Of a DNA stretch of 33,712 bases, positions 1-13,310 are shown in pieces. The stretch is from Oscillospiraceae bacterium. GTDB lineage: Bacteria; Bacillota; Clostridia; Oscillospirales; Oscillospiraceae. The stretch lies in contig JAFUFT010000004.1 of assembly GCA_017469795.1 (NCBI GenBank), forward strand, positions 1-33,712, written 5' to 3'. The notes below the pieces were generated by a model, which saw only the letters and a list, made by a program, of their open reading frames with translations, was not told the DNA's origin and did not search any database. A program made the translations under genes and the position numbers. The stretch's first letter is position 1; every line of letters begins with the position of its first letter.

Positions 1-466
1 CGCGGACTTCCATCTCGACCAGCTCCAGCAGCTCCTCGTCGTCAACCTGATCAACCTTGTTCAGGAACACAACGATATAGGGCACGCCGACCTGACGGGC
101 AAGCAGCAGGTGCTCCTTGGTCTGAGCCATGGGGCCGTCGGAAGCGGCGATAACCATGATCGCGCCGTCCATCTGAGCTGCGCCGGTGATCATGTTCTTA
201 ATGTAGTCAGCATGGCCCGGGCAGTCCACGTGCGCATAGTGACGGGCATCCGTCTCATATTCCACGTGAGCAGTATTGATGGTGATACCACGCTCCTTCT
301 CCTCGGGAGCCTTGTCGATGCTGGAGTAATCGGTGTAGTCAGCCTGGCCCTTCAAAGCCAGATACTTGGTGATCGCAGCAGTCAAAGTGGTCTTGCCGTG
401 GTCAATATGGCCGATGGTGCCAATGTTGACATGAGGCTTGTTTCTTTCAAATTTTGCCTTTGCCAT
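1..466 (-). CDS. tuf: Elongation factor Tu, N-terminal part (cut by window edge)
   Basis: Delivers aminoacyl-tRNA to the ribosome as a GTP complex. The visible 155 residues are the start of the GTPase domain. They begin [17 protein letters not shown] and carry the P-loop GHVDHGKTT, the switch I segment [13 protein letters not shown], the G3 box DCPGHADY and the G4 box NKVD. The start codon lies at 464-466 behind an AAGGAGG ribosome binding site. The gene follows fusA by 87 bases but has its own promoter in that gap, so it can be transcribed separately from the str operon. The remaining GTPase segment and domains 2 and 3 lie beyond the left edge. The family assignment is certain. Confidence 0.98.
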   Translation of the reverse strand, partial: MAKAKFERNKPHVNIGTIGHIDHGKTTLTAAITKYLALKGQADYTDYSSIDKAPEEKERGITINTAHVEYETDARHYAHVDCPGHADYIKNMITGAAQMDGAIMVIAASDGPMAQTKEHLLLARQVGVPYIVVFLNKVDQVDDEELLELVEMEVR

Positions 467-508
467 TTGGAATTTCCTCCTTATAGTTCAGTTAATAATG
501 ATGGTGTT

Positions 509-537
509 ATCATACAATACTTTGTACGAATACGCAA
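509..537 (-). promoter_or_regulatory. Promoter of tuf
   Basis: On the minus strand a -35 TTGCGT (532-537) and a -10 TATGAT (509-514) are separated by exactly 17 bases, close to the sigma-A consensus. They lie in the fusA-tuf gap, about 43 bases upstream of the tuf start codon. No terminator hairpin is seen between fusA and tuf, so read-through from the str operon probably adds to expression. Confidence 0.75.
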
Positions 538-553
538 GGGAAAAATGAATATT

Positions 554-2653
554 TTAGCCCTTGTTTCTCTTGGCCACAAGCTCCTCCTGGAGGCTCTTGG
601 GCAGTTCGATATAGTGGCTGGGCTCCATGGTGTACTGACCGCGGCCCTGGGTGTTGGAGCGCAGGTCCGTGGCGTAGCCGAACATCTCGCTCAGGGGGAC
701 GAAGGCGCGCACACGGGCGGTGCCGTTGTCGTTCTCCTGGCCGTCGATGCTGCCGCGGCGGGAGGCGATGTCGCCGATGACGGTGCCCATATACTCGTCG
801 GGCACGATCACGTTGACCCGCATGATGGGCTCGAGGATCACAGGCTGCGCCTTCCGGCAGGCCTCCTTGAAGGCCATGGAACCGGCGATCTTAAACGCCA
901 TTTCAGAGGAGTCGACCTCGTGGTAGGAGCCGTCGTACAGGGTGACCTTCACATCCACCATGGGATATCCGGCAAGCACGCCGCTCTCCATGGCGCCCTG
1001 AATACCGGCGTCTACTGCGGGGATATACTCCTTGGGGATAGCGCCGCCAACCACGGAGTTGATGAACTCATATCCCTTGCCGGACTCGTTGGGCTCCACG
1101 ATGATCTTACAATGACCATACTGACCCTTACCACCGGACTGACGGGCATACTTGGTATCCTGGTCGACCTTCTTGCGGATGGTCTCCTTGTAGGCGACCT
1201 GAGGCGCGCCCACGTTGGCCTCCACCTTGAACTCGCGGAGCAGACGGTCCACGATGATCTCCAGGTGGAGTTCGCCCATGCCGGCGATGATGGTCTGACC
1301 GGTCTCGTCATCGGTGTAGGTCTTGAAGGTGGGATCCTCCTCGGCCAGCTTGGCCAGGGCGATGCCCATCTTTTCCTGACCGGCCTTGGTCTTGGGCTCG
1401 ATGGCGACGCGGATAACAGGCTCCGGGAACTCCATGGACTCCAGAATGATCGGATGATCGGGGTCGCACAGGGTATCGCCGGTGGTGGTGTTCTTCAGGC
1501 CCACAGCAGCGGCGATGTCGCCGGAGTAGACCTTGTCGATGTCCTCCCGATGGTTCGCATGCATCTGGAGGATACGGCCCATACGCTCGTTCTGCTTCTT
1601 GGTGGAGTTCAGGACGGAAGATCCCTTGTCCAGCTGACCGGAATAGACCCGGAAGAAGCTGAGCCGTCCCACATAGGGGTCGGTGGCGATCTTAAAGGCC
1701 AGAGCGGAGAAGGGGGCGTTGTCGTCCGCGGGACGCTCGTCCTCTTCCTCGGTATCGGGGTTGACGCCCTTGATGGCGGGGATGTCCAGGGGAGACGGCA
1801 TGTAGTCGATGATGGCATCGAGCAGCTTCTGCACGCCCTTGTTCTTGTAGGAGGTACCGCAGGTCACGGGGACCAGGGTGTTCTCCACGCAGCCCTTGCG
1901 CAGAGCGGCGCGGATCATCTCCGCGGGAACGGGCTCGTCCTCCAGGACCAGCATCATGATCTCCTCGTCGATGTCGGAAACGGCGTCCAGCAGCTTCTCG
2001 CGGTACTCGGCGGCCAGCTCCTTCATGTCCTCGGGGATTTCTTCCACGCGCATGTCCTGACCCAGATCGTCATAGTACACGTCGGCGTCCATCTCCACCA
2101 GGTCGATGATGCCCTTGAAGGTCTCCTCGGAGCCGATGGGGAGCTGGATGGCAACGGCGTTGCACTTCAGACGGTCGTGGACCATGTGCAACACGTTGTA
2201 GAAGTCCGCGCCCATGATGTCCATCTTGTTGACGTAGATCATACGGGGCACGTGATAGTTGTCAGCCTGACGCCATACGGTCTCAGACTGGGGCTCCACG
2301 CCGCCCTTTGCGCAAAGGACCGTCACGGAGCCGTCGAGCACACGCAGAGAGCGCTCCACCTCGACGGTGAAGTCCACGTGGCCCGGGGTGTCGATGATAT
2401 TGATACGATGGGAATCGTACTGGTGTTTGGAACCGTTCCAGAAACAGGTGGTAGCGGCGGATGTGATGGTGATGCCGCGCTCCTGCTCCTGGACCATCCA
2501 GTCCATGGTGGCGGAGCCGTCGTGGGTCTCACCGATCTTGTGGTTAACGCCGGTATAGAACAGAATACGCTCGGTCGTCGTGGTCTTGCCCGCGTCGATG
2601 TGCGCCATAATACCAATATTTCTGGTCTTTTCCAGGGATGTCTTTCTTGGCAT
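554..2653 (-). CDS. fusA: Translation elongation factor G
   Basis: GTPase that drives translocation of tRNA and mRNA on the ribosome. The product has 699 residues, normal for EF-G. G1 AHIDAGKT is at residues 17-24, G3 DTPGH at 88-92 and G4 NKMD at 142-145. The switch I region ends [12 protein letters not shown], followed by domain II, the GQYGH segment of domain IV and the usual C-terminal domain V. The ATG is preceded by AGGAGC, which overlaps the end of rpsG; the gap between the two genes is 15 bases, indicating coupled translation. It is the last gene of the str operon before the separately promoted tuf. Nothing abnormal is seen. Confidence 0.98.
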   Translation of the reverse strand: MPRKTSLEKTRNIGIMAHIDAGKTTTTERILFYTGVNHKIGETHDGSATMDWMVQEQERGITITSAATTCFWNGSKHQYDSHRINIIDTPGHVDFTVEVERSLRVLDGSVTVLCAKGGVEPQSETVWRQADNYHVPRMIYVNKMDIMGADFYNVLHMVHDRLKCNAVAIQLPIGSEETFKGIIDLVEMDADVYYDDLGQDMRVEEIPEDMKELAAEYREKLLDAVSDIDEEIMMLVLEDEPVPAEMIRAALRKGCVENTLVPVTCGTSYKNKGVQKLLDAIIDYMPSPLDIPAIKGVNPDTEEEDERPADDNAPFSALAFKIATDPYVGRLSFFRVYSGQLDKGSSVLNSTKKQNERMGRILQMHANHREDIDKVYSGDIAAAVGLKNTTTGDTLCDPDHPIILESMEFPEPVIRVAIEPKTKAGQEKMGIALAKLAEEDPTFKTYTDDETGQTIIAGMGELHLEIIVDRLLREFKVEANVGAPQVAYKETIRKKVDQDTKYARQSGGKGQYGHCKIIVEPNESGKGYEFINSVVGGAIPKEYIPAVDAGIQGAMESGVLAGYPMVDVKVTLYDGSYHEVDSSEMAFKIAGSMAFKEACRKAQPVILEPIMRVNVIVPDEYMGTVIGDIASRRGSIDGQENDNGTARVRAFVPLSEMFGYATDLRSNTQGRGQYTMEPSHYIELPKSLQEELVAKRNKG

Positions 2654-2668
2654 AACTGCGCTCCTATC

Positions 2669-3139
2669 TTACCAGCGGTAGTGGGAGAATGCCTTGTTGG
2701 CCTCGGCCATTCTGTGGGTCTCCTCACGTCTCTTGACCGCGTTGCCAACGCCGTTGCAGGCGTCCATAATCTCGCCGGCCAGCCGCTCCTTCATAGTTTT
2801 TTCACTCCGCTTGCGGCTGAAAGTAGTCAGCCAGCGGAGTCCCAGGGTCTGCCGCCGCTCGGGGCGGACCTCCATGGGGACCTGGTAGGTGGCGCCGCCC
2901 ACACGACGGGCCTTGACCTCCAGAGACGGCATTACATTTTCCATAGCTTCCTTAAAGGCGTCCAGACCGTTCTTGCCGGTCTTGTCCTCCACGATTTTGA
3001 ATGCATCGTAGACGACCTTCTGCGCGACGCCTTTTTTGCCGTCCAGCATAACGCTGTTGATCAGCTTCGTAACCAGAACCGAATTGTATACGGGATCCGG
3101 GAGAATCTCTCTCTTCGGAACATTACCTCTTCTGGGCAC
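2669..3139 (-). CDS. rpsG: 30S ribosomal protein S7
   Basis: Primary 16S rRNA-binding protein that organises the 30S head. I chose the GTG at 3139 rather than an in-frame ATG at 3157. The GTG gives 156 residues, the family's normal length, starting (M)[15 protein letters not shown]. An AGGAGG motif lies 8-9 bases upstream of the GTG, and the ATG alternative itself overlaps that motif. Typical S7 segments include [13 protein letters not shown] and [11 protein letters not shown]. In E. coli S7 represses its own operon through the rpsL-rpsG spacer; the 161-base spacer here is rich in inverted repeats, so similar control is possible but unproven. Confidence 0.97.
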   Translation of the reverse strand: MPRRGNVPKREILPDPVYNSVLVTKLINSVMLDGKKGVAQKVVYDAFKIVEDKTGKNGLDAFKEAMENVMPSLEVKARRVGGATYQVPMEVRPERRQTLGLRWLTTFSRKRSEKTMKERLAGEIMDACNGVGNAVKRREETHRMAEANKAFSHYRW

Positions 3140-3178
3140 TTCGCTTCCCTCCTTCATAGTATGATTTCATAGGTACTT

Positions 3179-3261
3179 CAAGAGCTTCTAAACTCTTGTT
3201 GGTGCCTGCCTAAGAGGTTTTAATCTATCTTAAAACGACTCATGGCAAGGCAGTGCCTTGC
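3179..3261 (-). promoter_or_regulatory. Structured rpsL-rpsG spacer, candidate autoregulatory leader
   Basis: The 161-base gap between rpsL and rpsG holds three consecutive inverted repeats. They are GCAAGG/CCTTGC at 3245-3261, GTTTTAA/TTAAAAC at 3217-3236 and CAAGAG/CTCTTG at 3179-3198. None is followed by a clear terminator T-run. Their placement immediately before rpsG suggests folded mRNA that could bind S7 or slow translation of rpsG. The repeats are seen directly; the role is inference by analogy with the E. coli str operon. Confidence 0.4.
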
Positions 3262-3300
3262 GCCTGACGCGCAATGTGTGAAACAGTTTGTCAGTAAGAA

Positions 3301-3723
3301 TTACTTCTTGCCGGCCTTGGGCCGCTTGGCGCCGTACTTGCTCCGGCTCTGCATACGACCCTGGACGCCCTGGGTATCGAGGGTACCGCGGATGATGTGG
3401 TAACGCACACCAGGCAGGTCCTTGACACGACCGCCGCGGATAAGAACCACGGAGTGCTCCTGCAGGTTGTGGCCGACGCCGGGAATGTAGGCGGAGACCT
3501 CATAGCCGTTGGTCAGACGCACACGGGCGATCTTACGCAGCGCGGAGTTCGGCTTCTTCGGCGTGGTGGTACGCACAGCGGTGCAAACGCCTCTCTTCTG
3601 GGGAGATGCCAGATCCGTGGGGACGTTCTTCAGGGTGTTCAGGCCTTTCTGCAGCGCAGGAGCCGTGGACTTGAAGGTAACTTCCTCTCTGCCCTTTCTG
3701 ACGAGCTGATTAAAAGTGGGCAT
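3301..3723 (-). CDS. rpsL: 30S ribosomal protein S12
   Basis: Decoding-centre protein of the small subunit, 140 residues, full length. It begins [13 protein letters not shown] and contains the invariant [13 protein letters not shown] loop and the [12 protein letters not shown] loop. The lysines of those loops, which are the classic sites of streptomycin-resistance substitutions, are both present in wild-type form. The ATG follows an AAAGGAGG site. It lies 60 bases after the L7Ae-like gene; that gap also holds a small bulged hairpin. Confidence 0.98.
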   Translation of the reverse strand: MPTFNQLVRKGREEVTFKSTAPALQKGLNTLKNVPTDLASPQKRGVCTAVRTTTPKKPNSALRKIARVRLTNGYEVSAYIPGVGHNLQEHSVVLIRGGRVKDLPGVRYHIIRGTLDTQGVQGRMQSRSKYGAKRPKAGKK

Positions 3724-3754
3724 GTTTTTCCTCCTTTCTCGGATGTTGATATAT

Positions 3755-3779
3755 ATCCCAGGCTGATACCTGTTGGGAT
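3755..3779 (-). other. Small hairpin between the L7Ae-like gene and rpsL
   Basis: An inverted repeat with outer arms ATCC/GGAT and inner arms CAGG/CCTG (one bulge) sits five bases past... the rpsL-proximal side of the L7Ae-like stop codon. There is no T-run, so it is unlikely to be a full terminator. It could be an mRNA processing or stability element, or coincidence. Confidence 0.25.
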
Positions 3780-3783
3780 CCGG

Positions 3784-4026
3784 TTATTTCAGCAGCGCAG
3801 CCACTGCCGCGCCTACCTCGATGCCGCAGGCCCGGCCGAGTTCCGCCATGGTGGGGACCCGTTCGACCGTCACTCCGCCATCTGCACACTGGTCCAGGAT
3901 CGGACCTGTGAGCTTCGGATCGGCATCCTCTGCGGCAAACACCTTCCTGGCGCGTCCCTCATTCAGGGCCTTCCGCAGTTGCTTGATGCCAACGATTTTC
4001 TCTTTTGTGTTCAGTTCGGCAAGCAT
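3784..4026 (-). CDS. L7Ae/L30e-like ribosomal protein (YbxF type)
   Basis: Small kink-turn RNA-binding protein of the L7Ae/L30e/S12e/Gadd45 family. In Bacillus the equivalent gene (ybxF) also sits between rpoC and rpsL. I chose the internal ATG at 4026, giving 80 residues starting MLAELNTKEKIVGIKQ, because AAGGAG lies about 8 bases upstream. A longer reading from 4071 would begin inside the leader just after the promoter. The family pattern is visible: an N-terminal GIKQLRKAL helix, KVFAAEDADP, and a hydrophobic C-terminal half ending VGAAVAALLK. It is the first gene of the str operon transcript. Confidence 0.88.
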   Translation of the reverse strand: MLAELNTKEKIVGIKQLRKALNEGRARKVFAAEDADPKLTGPILDQCADGGVTVERVPTMAELGRACGIEVGAAVAALLK

Positions 4027-4079
4027 AACGCTGTCTCCTTCCGCGTTTGGGCGCACTTCGCCCACCCGCAAACGAAGAG

Positions 4080-4108
4080 ATTATACCAGAATTATGCCCC
4101 CGAGTCAA
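4080..4108 (-). promoter_or_regulatory. Promoter of the str operon (L7Ae-like, rpsL, rpsG, fusA)
   Basis: On the minus strand -35 TTGACT (4103-4108) and a perfect -10 TATAAT (4080-4085) are spaced 17 bases apart, an almost ideal sigma-A promoter. It lies directly after the rpoC terminator, so the translation genes are transcribed independently of rpoBC. The leader between it and the first start codon (4027-4075) contains a bulged GTTT...AAAC/GGGC...GCCC inverted repeat just before the ribosome binding site. Confidence 0.88.
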
Positions 4109-4153
4109 TAGTTTCATGCAGATCAAATTGCATTATTTGGCCCGTTCCGAGGG

Positions 4154-4182
4154 AAAAAGCGCCCGGCAAACCTGCCGGGCGC
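4154..4182 (-). terminator. Rho-independent terminator of rpoBC
   Basis: A 10-bp GC-rich stem (GCGCCCGGCA paired with its complement, 4-base loop, 4159-4182) is followed on the minus strand by five T residues (4158-4154). It lies 12 bases after the rpoC stop codon. Confidence 0.92.
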
Positions 4183-4194
4183 TGATACGCAGTG

Positions 4195-7100
4195 TCAGAA
4201 CTGCTCGTTGTCGATCATATCCTGCGTCACCATGGATTCGGGGGTCGTTTCCAGGTTGAAGTCCCGGTAAACCGCCATGCCGGAGCCGGCAGGGATCAGT
4301 TTTCCGATGATGACGTTCTCCTTCAGACCCTCCAGCGGGTCGATCTTGCCCTTGATGGCGGCGTCGGTGAGCACCTTGGTGGTCTCCTGGAAGGACGCTG
4401 CGGACAGGAAGGACTCCGTGGCCAGAGAAGCCTTGGTGATGCCCATAAGGATCAGGCTCTTGGTGGCCAGGCGCAGGCCTTCTTCTCCGGCGTCGATCCG
4501 CCGCTGGACCGCTGCGTTGGCATCCTCGAATTCCAGCACGTCCACGGTGGAACCTGTGAGCAGATCGGTGTCGCCCGCATCCTCCACCTTCACCTTCCGC
4601 ATCATCTGGCGGACGATGATCTCGATGTGCTTGTCGTTGATGTCAACGCCCTGCTGACGGTAAACCGCCTGGACCTCCTGGATCAAGTAGTTGTGGACTG
4701 CCTCCAGGCCCGCAATACGCAGTACGTCATGGGGGCTGAGAGAACCATCCGTGAGCCGGTCGCCGCGCTTGACCATGTCGCCGTCGGCCACCTTCAGGCT
4801 CATGTTGTGGGGGATCTGATACTGCTTGACCTCGCCGTCGTCGGCGGTGATCGTCACAGGGCGGTAGGCGCCACGGGCCGTCTCGTCGATGGAGACCTTG
4901 CCGGAGATCTCCGCCAGCTGGCCGATCCGCTTGGGCTTCCGTGCCTCGAACAGCTCCTCAACACGGGGAAGACCCTGGGTGATATCGTCGCCGGCAACGC
5001 CGCCGGTGTGGAAGGTACGCATGGTCAGCTGCGTGCCCGGTTCGCCGATGGACTGGGCCGCAATGATGCCGACGGCCTCGCCCAGATTGACCTCTTCGGA
5101 GGTGGCCAGGTTCATGCCGTAGCACTTGGCGCACACGCCGCTGCGGGCCTTGCAGCCCAGCACCGTACGGATGCGGACGGAATGGATCCCGTGGGATTCG
5201 AGAAGTTTGGCGTCGTCTTCCATCATCAGATGATCCTTGGAAATGACCACCTCGCCGGTGACGGGATCGCACACATCTTCGATGGGATAGCGGCCCCGGA
5301 TCCGGTTGCCGAAGGAATCCACCACGGCACCCTTCTCGGTGATCTCCGCCACCTCAATGCCCTCGGTGGTACCGCAGTCCTTCTGCCGGACGATGATATT
5401 CTGGGCAACGTCCACCAGACGGCGGGTCAGATATCCGGAGTCCGCAGTACGAAGAGCGGTGTCGGTCAGGCCCTTCCGGGCGCCTCTGGAGGCAATGAAG
5501 TACTCCAGAACGGACAGACCCTCACGGAAGTTGGACTTGATGGGGATTTCGATGGTCTTACCGGCGGTGTTGGCCATCAGGCCGCGCATGCCGGCCAGCT
5601 GACGGATCTGGCTCATGGATCCACGGGCGCCGGAGTCCGCCATCATATAGATTGGGTTGAACCGGCCCAGATTCTTCTGCAGGGCGTCGGAAACCTGGTT
5701 GGTGGTCTCTTCCCACTGGGCCACGGTCAGCCGATAGCGTTCGTCATTGGTGATATCACCGCGCTTGTAGAACTGGTCGATCTTGACCACTTCCTTCTCC
5801 GCCTCAGCAACCAGGGTGTACTTGGCCTCGGGGATGGTCATGTCGGCGATGGAAACGGTCAGGGCAGCCAGCGTAGAATGCTTGTAGCCCAGCGCTTTCA
5901 CCTTGTCCAGCATCTCCGTGGAAATGGTGAAGCCGTTCCGGCGGATGCAGCGGTCGATGATGTCGGAGAGCTGCTTCTTGCCCACGGCGAAGCCGACCTC
6001 CAGATCCAAGCACTTCTCCGGATCGCTCCGGTCCACGTAGCCCAGGTTCTGCGGCAGGGCGTTGTTGAAGATGAGGCGTCCAACGGTGGCGTCGATCACG
6101 CGGCTTTCGAGCTTGCCGTTGACCTCGCCCTCCACACGGATCTTAATGGGCGCGTGCATGCCTACCACCTTGGCGTCATAGGCCAGCATGGCCTCGTCCG
6201 CGGAGGAGAACACCTTACCCACGCCGTTTTCGTCCTCTTTGATGATGGTCAGATAGTAGGTGCCGAGGATCATATCCTGGGTCGGAACCGTGACGGGCTG
6301 GCCGTCCTGGGGCCGCAGCAGATTGTTGGCCGAGAGCATCAGCACCCGGGCCTCCGCCTGGGCCTCCGCGCTCAGGGGCACGTGAATGGCCATCTGGTCG
6401 CCGTCGAAGTCCGCGTTAAAGGCGGTGCAGCACAGAGGATGGAGCTTCAGGGCCCGGCCCTCCACCAGCACCGGCTCGAAGGCCTGGATGCCCAAACGGT
6501 GCAGCGTAGGCGCACGGTTGAGCATGACCGGCCGGTCCTTGATGACAAACTCCAGCGCATCCCAGACCTCGGGCTTGCCCTTGTCGATCATCTTCTTGGC
6601 GGACTTGATGTTGTTGGCCACGCCGTCCTCCACCAGCTTTTTCATGATGAAGGGACGGAAAAGTTCCACCGCCATTTCCTTGGGCACGCCGCACTGGTAG
6701 AGCTTGAGCTCCGGGCCGACCACGATAACGGAACGGCCGGAGTAGTCGACGCGCTTGCCCAGCAGGTTCTGACGGAACCGGCCCTGCTTGCCCTTGAGCA
6801 TATCGGAAAGGGACTTGAGGGCGCGATTGTTGGCGCCTGTGACGGCACGGCCGCGGCGGCCGTTGTCGATGAGCGCGTCCACCGCCTCCTGCAGCATGCG
6901 CTTTTCATTGCGGATGATGATGTCCGGGGCAGAGAGCTGGATCAGCCGCTTGAGGCGGTTGTTCCGGTTGATGACCCGGCGGTACAGATCGTTGAGGTCG
7001 GAGGTGGCGAACCGTCCGCCGTCCAGCTGGACCATGGGACGGATCTCCGGCGGGATCACCGGCAGCACGTCCATGACCATCCAGGCGGGATCGTTGCCGG

Positions 7101-7752
7101 AGAGCCGGAAGGACTCCACAACCTCCAGACGCTTGATGATCCGCTGCTTCTTCTGGCCGGAGGCCTTCTTCAGCTCCTCCCGCAGCTCCGCGGAAAGGGT
7201 TTCCAGATCCAGCTCCGCCAGCAGTTCCTTGACCGCCTCAGCGCCCATGCCGGCCCGGAAATCGTCCTCATATTTCTCCCGCATATCGCGGTATTCCTTC
7301 TCGGTGAGGATCTGATACTTCTTCAGGGGGCAGTCGCCGGGATCCACCACGATATAGGCGGCGAAATACAGGACCTTCTCCAGCACGCGGGGGCTCAGAT
7401 CCAGGATCAGGCCCATCCGGGAAGGGATCCCCTTGAAATACCAGATGTGGCTGACAGGGGCCGCCAGCTCGATATGACCCATGCGCTCCCGGCGGACCTT
7501 GCTCTTGGTGACTTCCACGCCGCAGCGCTCGCAGATGCGGCCCTTATAGCGGATCTTCTTATACTTGCCGCAGTGGCACTCCCAGTCCTTGGTGGGTCCG
7601 AAGATCTTTTCGCAGAACAGGCCGTCCCGCTCCGGCTTCAGGGTGCGGTAGTTGATGGTCTCCGGCTTAAGCACCTCGCCGTAGGACCAGGAACGGATCA
7701 TATCCGGGGAAGCCATTCCGATTTTGATGGCATCAAATGTTGCGTTGCTCAT
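4195..7752 (-). CDS. rpoC: RNA polymerase beta-prime subunit
   Basis: Largest catalytic subunit of RNA polymerase, 1185 residues, the compact Firmicutes form. The N-terminal zinc motif CHCG...CERCG lies near residues 58-78. The absolutely conserved magnesium-binding NADFDGDQ is at 446-453. The bridge-helix/trigger-loop part includes GARGS and [17 protein letters not shown], and a second cysteine cluster reads [10 protein letters not shown]. It starts 20 bases after rpoB behind an AAAGGGGAGG site, so the two subunits are co-transcribed. It ends just before a strong terminator. No abnormality is seen. Confidence 0.98.
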   Translation of the reverse strand: MSNATFDAIKIGMASPDMIRSWSYGEVLKPETINYRTLKPERDGLFCEKIFGPTKDWECHCGKYKKIRYKGRICERCGVEVTKSKVRRERMGHIELAAPVSHIWYFKGIPSRMGLILDLSPRVLEKVLYFAAYIVVDPGDCPLKKYQILTEKEYRDMREKYEDDFRAGMGAEAVKELLAELDLETLSAELREELKKASGQKKQRIIKRLEVVESFRLSGNDPAWMVMDVLPVIPPEIRPMVQLDGGRFATSDLNDLYRRVINRNNRLKRLIQLSAPDIIIRNEKRMLQEAVDALIDNGRRGRAVTGANNRALKSLSDMLKGKQGRFRQNLLGKRVDYSGRSVIVVGPELKLYQCGVPKEMAVELFRPFIMKKLVEDGVANNIKSAKKMIDKGKPEVWDALEFVIKDRPVMLNRAPTLHRLGIQAFEPVLVEGRALKLHPLCCTAFNADFDGDQMAIHVPLSAEAQAEARVLMLSANNLLRPQDGQPVTVPTQDMILGTYYLTIIKEDENGVGKVFSSADEAMLAYDAKVVGMHAPIKIRVEGEVNGKLESRVIDATVGRLIFNNALPQNLGYVDRSDPEKCLDLEVGFAVGKKQLSDIIDRCIRRNGFTISTEMLDKVKALGYKHSTLAALTVSIADMTIPEAKYTLVAEAEKEVVKIDQFYKRGDITNDERYRLTVAQWEETTNQVSDALQKNLGRFNPIYMMADSGARGSMSQIRQLAGMRGLMANTAGKTIEIPIKSNFREGLSVLEYFIASRGARKGLTDTALRTADSGYLTRRLVDVAQNIIVRQKDCGTTEGIEVAEITEKGAVVDSFGNRIRGRYPIEDVCDPVTGEVVISKDHLMMEDDAKLLESHGIHSVRIRTVLGCKARSGVCAKCYGMNLATSEEVNLGEAVGIIAAQSIGEPGTQLTMRTFHTGGVAGDDITQGLPRVEELFEARKPKRIGQLAEISGKVSIDETARGAYRPVTITADDGEVKQYQIPHNMSLKVADGDMVKRGDRLTDGSLSPHDVLRIAGLEAVHNYLIQEVQAVYRQQGVDINDKHIEIIVRQMMRKVKVEDAGDTDLLTGSTVDVLEFEDANAAVQRRIDAGEEGLRLATKSLILMGITKASLATESFLSAASFQETTKVLTDAAIKGKIDPLEGLKENVIIGKLIPAGSGMAVYRDFNLETTPESMVTQDMIDNEQF

Positions 7753-7772
7753 TTCGTGTTACCTCCCCTTTC

Positions 7773-11471
<3,699 letters not shown>

Positions 11472-11495
11472 TATGACATCACACGACCTTTCTTG

Positions 11496-11509
11496 CCCGG
11501 TTTCCCGGG
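11496..11509 (-). other. GAAA-capped hairpin in the rpoB leader
   Basis: CCCGG and CCGGG flank a GAAA loop on the minus strand, a stable GNRA tetraloop hairpin about 25 bases before the rpoB start codon and next to its weak ribosome binding site. It could modulate rpoB translation; that role is inference. Confidence 0.35.
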
Positions 11510-11642
11510 AAAATCGCCGGCTTAACGCACGGCTCAGTTGTTACTTTTTCATTCTGCCGCTTGATTCCGGTGCGCTTCTGTGCTACAATCCTGACAGATG
11601 GTAGTAGTGCGCTCTGGGCGCAATACGGCATACTAGGTGAAT

Positions 11643-11671
11643 AGTATACTACACCTCCTTGGCTGTGTCAA
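11643..11671 (-). promoter_or_regulatory. Promoter of rpoBC
   Basis: On the minus strand a consensus -35 TTGACA (11666-11671) and -10 TATACT (11643-11648) are separated by 17 bases. The predicted transcript has a leader of roughly 165 bases before rpoB. This promoter sits back-to-back with that of the plus-strand UbiD-family gene. Confidence 0.85.
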
Positions 11672-11719
11672 GGGGGATTTTTTCATTCTTTTCCGGAATA
11701 TATGCCCTCCAAATCGGAA

Positions 11720-11749
11720 TTGTTCTGCCGCCTGCCTCTGGAGTATAAT
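11720..11749 (+). promoter_or_regulatory. Promoter of the UbiD-family gene
   Basis: A perfect -10 TATAAT (11744-11749) is preceded at 18 bases by a weak -35 TTGTTC (11720-11725). It is about 30 bases upstream of the gene's start codon and divergent from the rpoB promoter, with about 50 bases between the two. Confidence 0.6.
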
Positions 11750-11779
11750 AGGCTCAAACAACACAGGAGGCGCCTGACC

Positions 11780-13255
11780 ATGAACAACCGAACTGATATT
11801 CTCTCCCTGCGGGACGCCCTTTCTGTCCTGCGGGAGATTCCCGGGCAGCTGATCGAGACGAATGTGGAGGTCAACCCGGAGGCGGAGCTTTCCGGCGTGT
11901 ACCGCTATGTGGGAGCTGGCGGCACCGTTATGCGTCCCACCACCGTGGACGGGCCGTCTATGCTCTTCCACAATGTGAAGGGCCATCCGGACGCCTCCTG
12001 CGTCATCGGGGTCCTGGCCTCCCGGCAGCGGGTGGCAACGCTGTTCGGCTGCAAAAAAGAAGAACTGGGCCATCTGGTGCAGTCCTGCGCGGCAAATCCC
12101 ATTGAGCCGATTGTGGTGGAAGGGGAGGCCCCCTGCCAGGAGGTGGTCCATCGGGTCACGGACCCGGACTTCGACCTGTTCCAGCTGGTTCCGGCCCCCA
12201 CCAATACCCCCATGGACGCGGGTCCCTACATCACCATGGGCATGTGCTACGCCACCCACCCGGATACAGGGCTCTCTGACGTGACCATCCACCGGATGTG
12301 CATCCAGAGTAAAGATGAACTCTCGATCTTCCTCCAGCCCGGCTCCCGGCACATCGGGGCCATGGCGGAGCGTGCAACAGAGTTGGGACAACCCCTGCCC
12401 ATCTCCGTCTCCATCGGCGTGGACCCGGCCATCAACGTGCTGTCCTGCTTTGAGCCGCCCACAACGCCTCTGGGATTCAATGAATTGTCCATTGCCGGTG
12501 CCCTCCGGCAGCGTCCGGTGGAGCTCTGCCCTTGCCTGACCCAGAAGGAGAACGCCATCCGCAACGCAGAGTACGTCATCGAGGGCTACATCGTCCCCGG
12601 TTCCAACAACACCGTGGAGGATCAGAATTCCCACACTGGTTACGCCATGCCGGAGTTCCCCGGCTACAACGGTCCCGCCTCCCACGAGTGCTGGCTCTTA
12701 AAAGTCACCGCCGTCACCCATCGGAAGAACCCCATCATGCAGACCTGCATCGGCCCCTCCGAGGAGCACGTCAACATGGCGGGCATCCCCACGGAGGCCA
12801 GTATTCTTGGCATGATCGACAAGGCCCTGCCGGGGAAGGTCCTGAACTGCTATTCTCACCGCTCCGGCGGCGGCAAGTATATGGTGATCCTCCAGTGCAA
12901 AAAGACCGTCCACACCGATGAGGGAAAGCAGCGGCAGGCGGCATTATTGGCTTTCTCCGCCTTCCCGGAGTTAAAGCACGTCATTCTCGTAGACGAGGAC
13001 GTGGACATCTTCGACACAAACGACGTGCTCTGGGCCATGAACACCCGGTTCCAAGGGGACGCGGATATCATCACGATCCCCGGCGTCCGCTGCCATCCTC
13101 TGGACCCCAGCTCCAACCCGGCTTATACCGGATCCATTTCCGACGTAGGCATTTCCACGAAAACCATCTTCGACTGCACCGTGCCCTTCCATCTCAAAGA
13201 CCGCTTCAAACGGGCGGCATTTCTGGAGGTGGACCCGGAGAAGTGGCTGGTCTGA
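11780..13255 (+). CDS. UbiD-family (prenyl-FMN dependent) decarboxylase
   Basis: Member of the UbiD family, enzymes that decarboxylate (or carboxylate) aromatic or unsaturated acids using prenylated FMN made by UbiX. The start at 11780 follows AGGAGG and gives 491 residues, the family's usual length. Aligning by eye to Fdc1/UbiD, Arg172 (in VTIHRM), His191 (in PGSRHIG) and Glu235 (in FNELSIAGALR) match cofactor-binding or catalytic positions. The motif usually read as EGPFGE/D before HTGY is replaced by VEDQNSHTGY (residues 279-288), so the acidic pair is not in its usual form. It is the only plus-strand gene, is apparently monocistronic, and has no UbiX partner in the window. The substrate is unknown. 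Confidence 0.9.
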   Translation: MNNRTDILSLRDALSVLREIPGQLIETNVEVNPEAELSGVYRYVGAGGTVMRPTTVDGPSMLFHNVKGHPDASCVIGVLASRQRVATLFGCKKEELGHLVQSCAANPIEPIVVEGEAPCQEVVHRVTDPDFDLFQLVPAPTNTPMDAGPYITMGMCYATHPDTGLSDVTIHRMCIQSKDELSIFLQPGSRHIGAMAERATELGQPLPISVSIGVDPAINVLSCFEPPTTPLGFNELSIAGALRQRPVELCPCLTQKENAIRNAEYVIEGYIVPGSNNTVEDQNSHTGYAMPEFPGYNGPASHECWLLKVTAVTHRKNPIMQTCIGPSEEHVNMAGIPTEASILGMIDKALPGKVLNCYSHRSGGGKYMVILQCKKTVHTDEGKQRQAALLAFSAFPELKHVILVDEDVDIFDTNDVLWAMNTRFQGDADIITIPGVRCHPLDPSSNPAYTGSISDVGISTKTIFDCTVPFHLKDRFKRAAFLEVDPEKWLV

Positions 13256-13266
13256 CTCCATTGAAA

Positions 13267-13310
13267 AATCCCTGCTTTGACACTTGGTCAAGGCAGGGAT
13301 TCTTTTCTTT
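13267..13310. terminator. Bidirectional terminator between the UbiD-family gene and the BCCT gene
   Basis: A 9-bp AATCCCTGC/GCAGGGATT stem, extended inward by a TTGAC/GTCAA pairing, spans 13267-13301. On the plus strand it is followed by TCTTTTCTTT, and on the minus strand by a run of T after the mirror arm (plus-strand AAAAA at 13264-13268). It can therefore end both converging transcripts. The plus-strand T-run overlaps the BCCT stop codon. Confidence 0.85.

Noticed and set aside
3140..3157. ATG start six codons upstream of rpsG
   Set aside because: This ATG overlaps the AGGAGG that serves the GTG at 3139, and the GTG gives the standard 156-residue S7.
4027..4071. Longer N terminus for the L7Ae-like protein
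   Set aside because: It would start within about ten bases of the -10 box and lacks a ribosome binding site, whereas the ATG at 4026 has AAGGAG at good spacing and family-like length.
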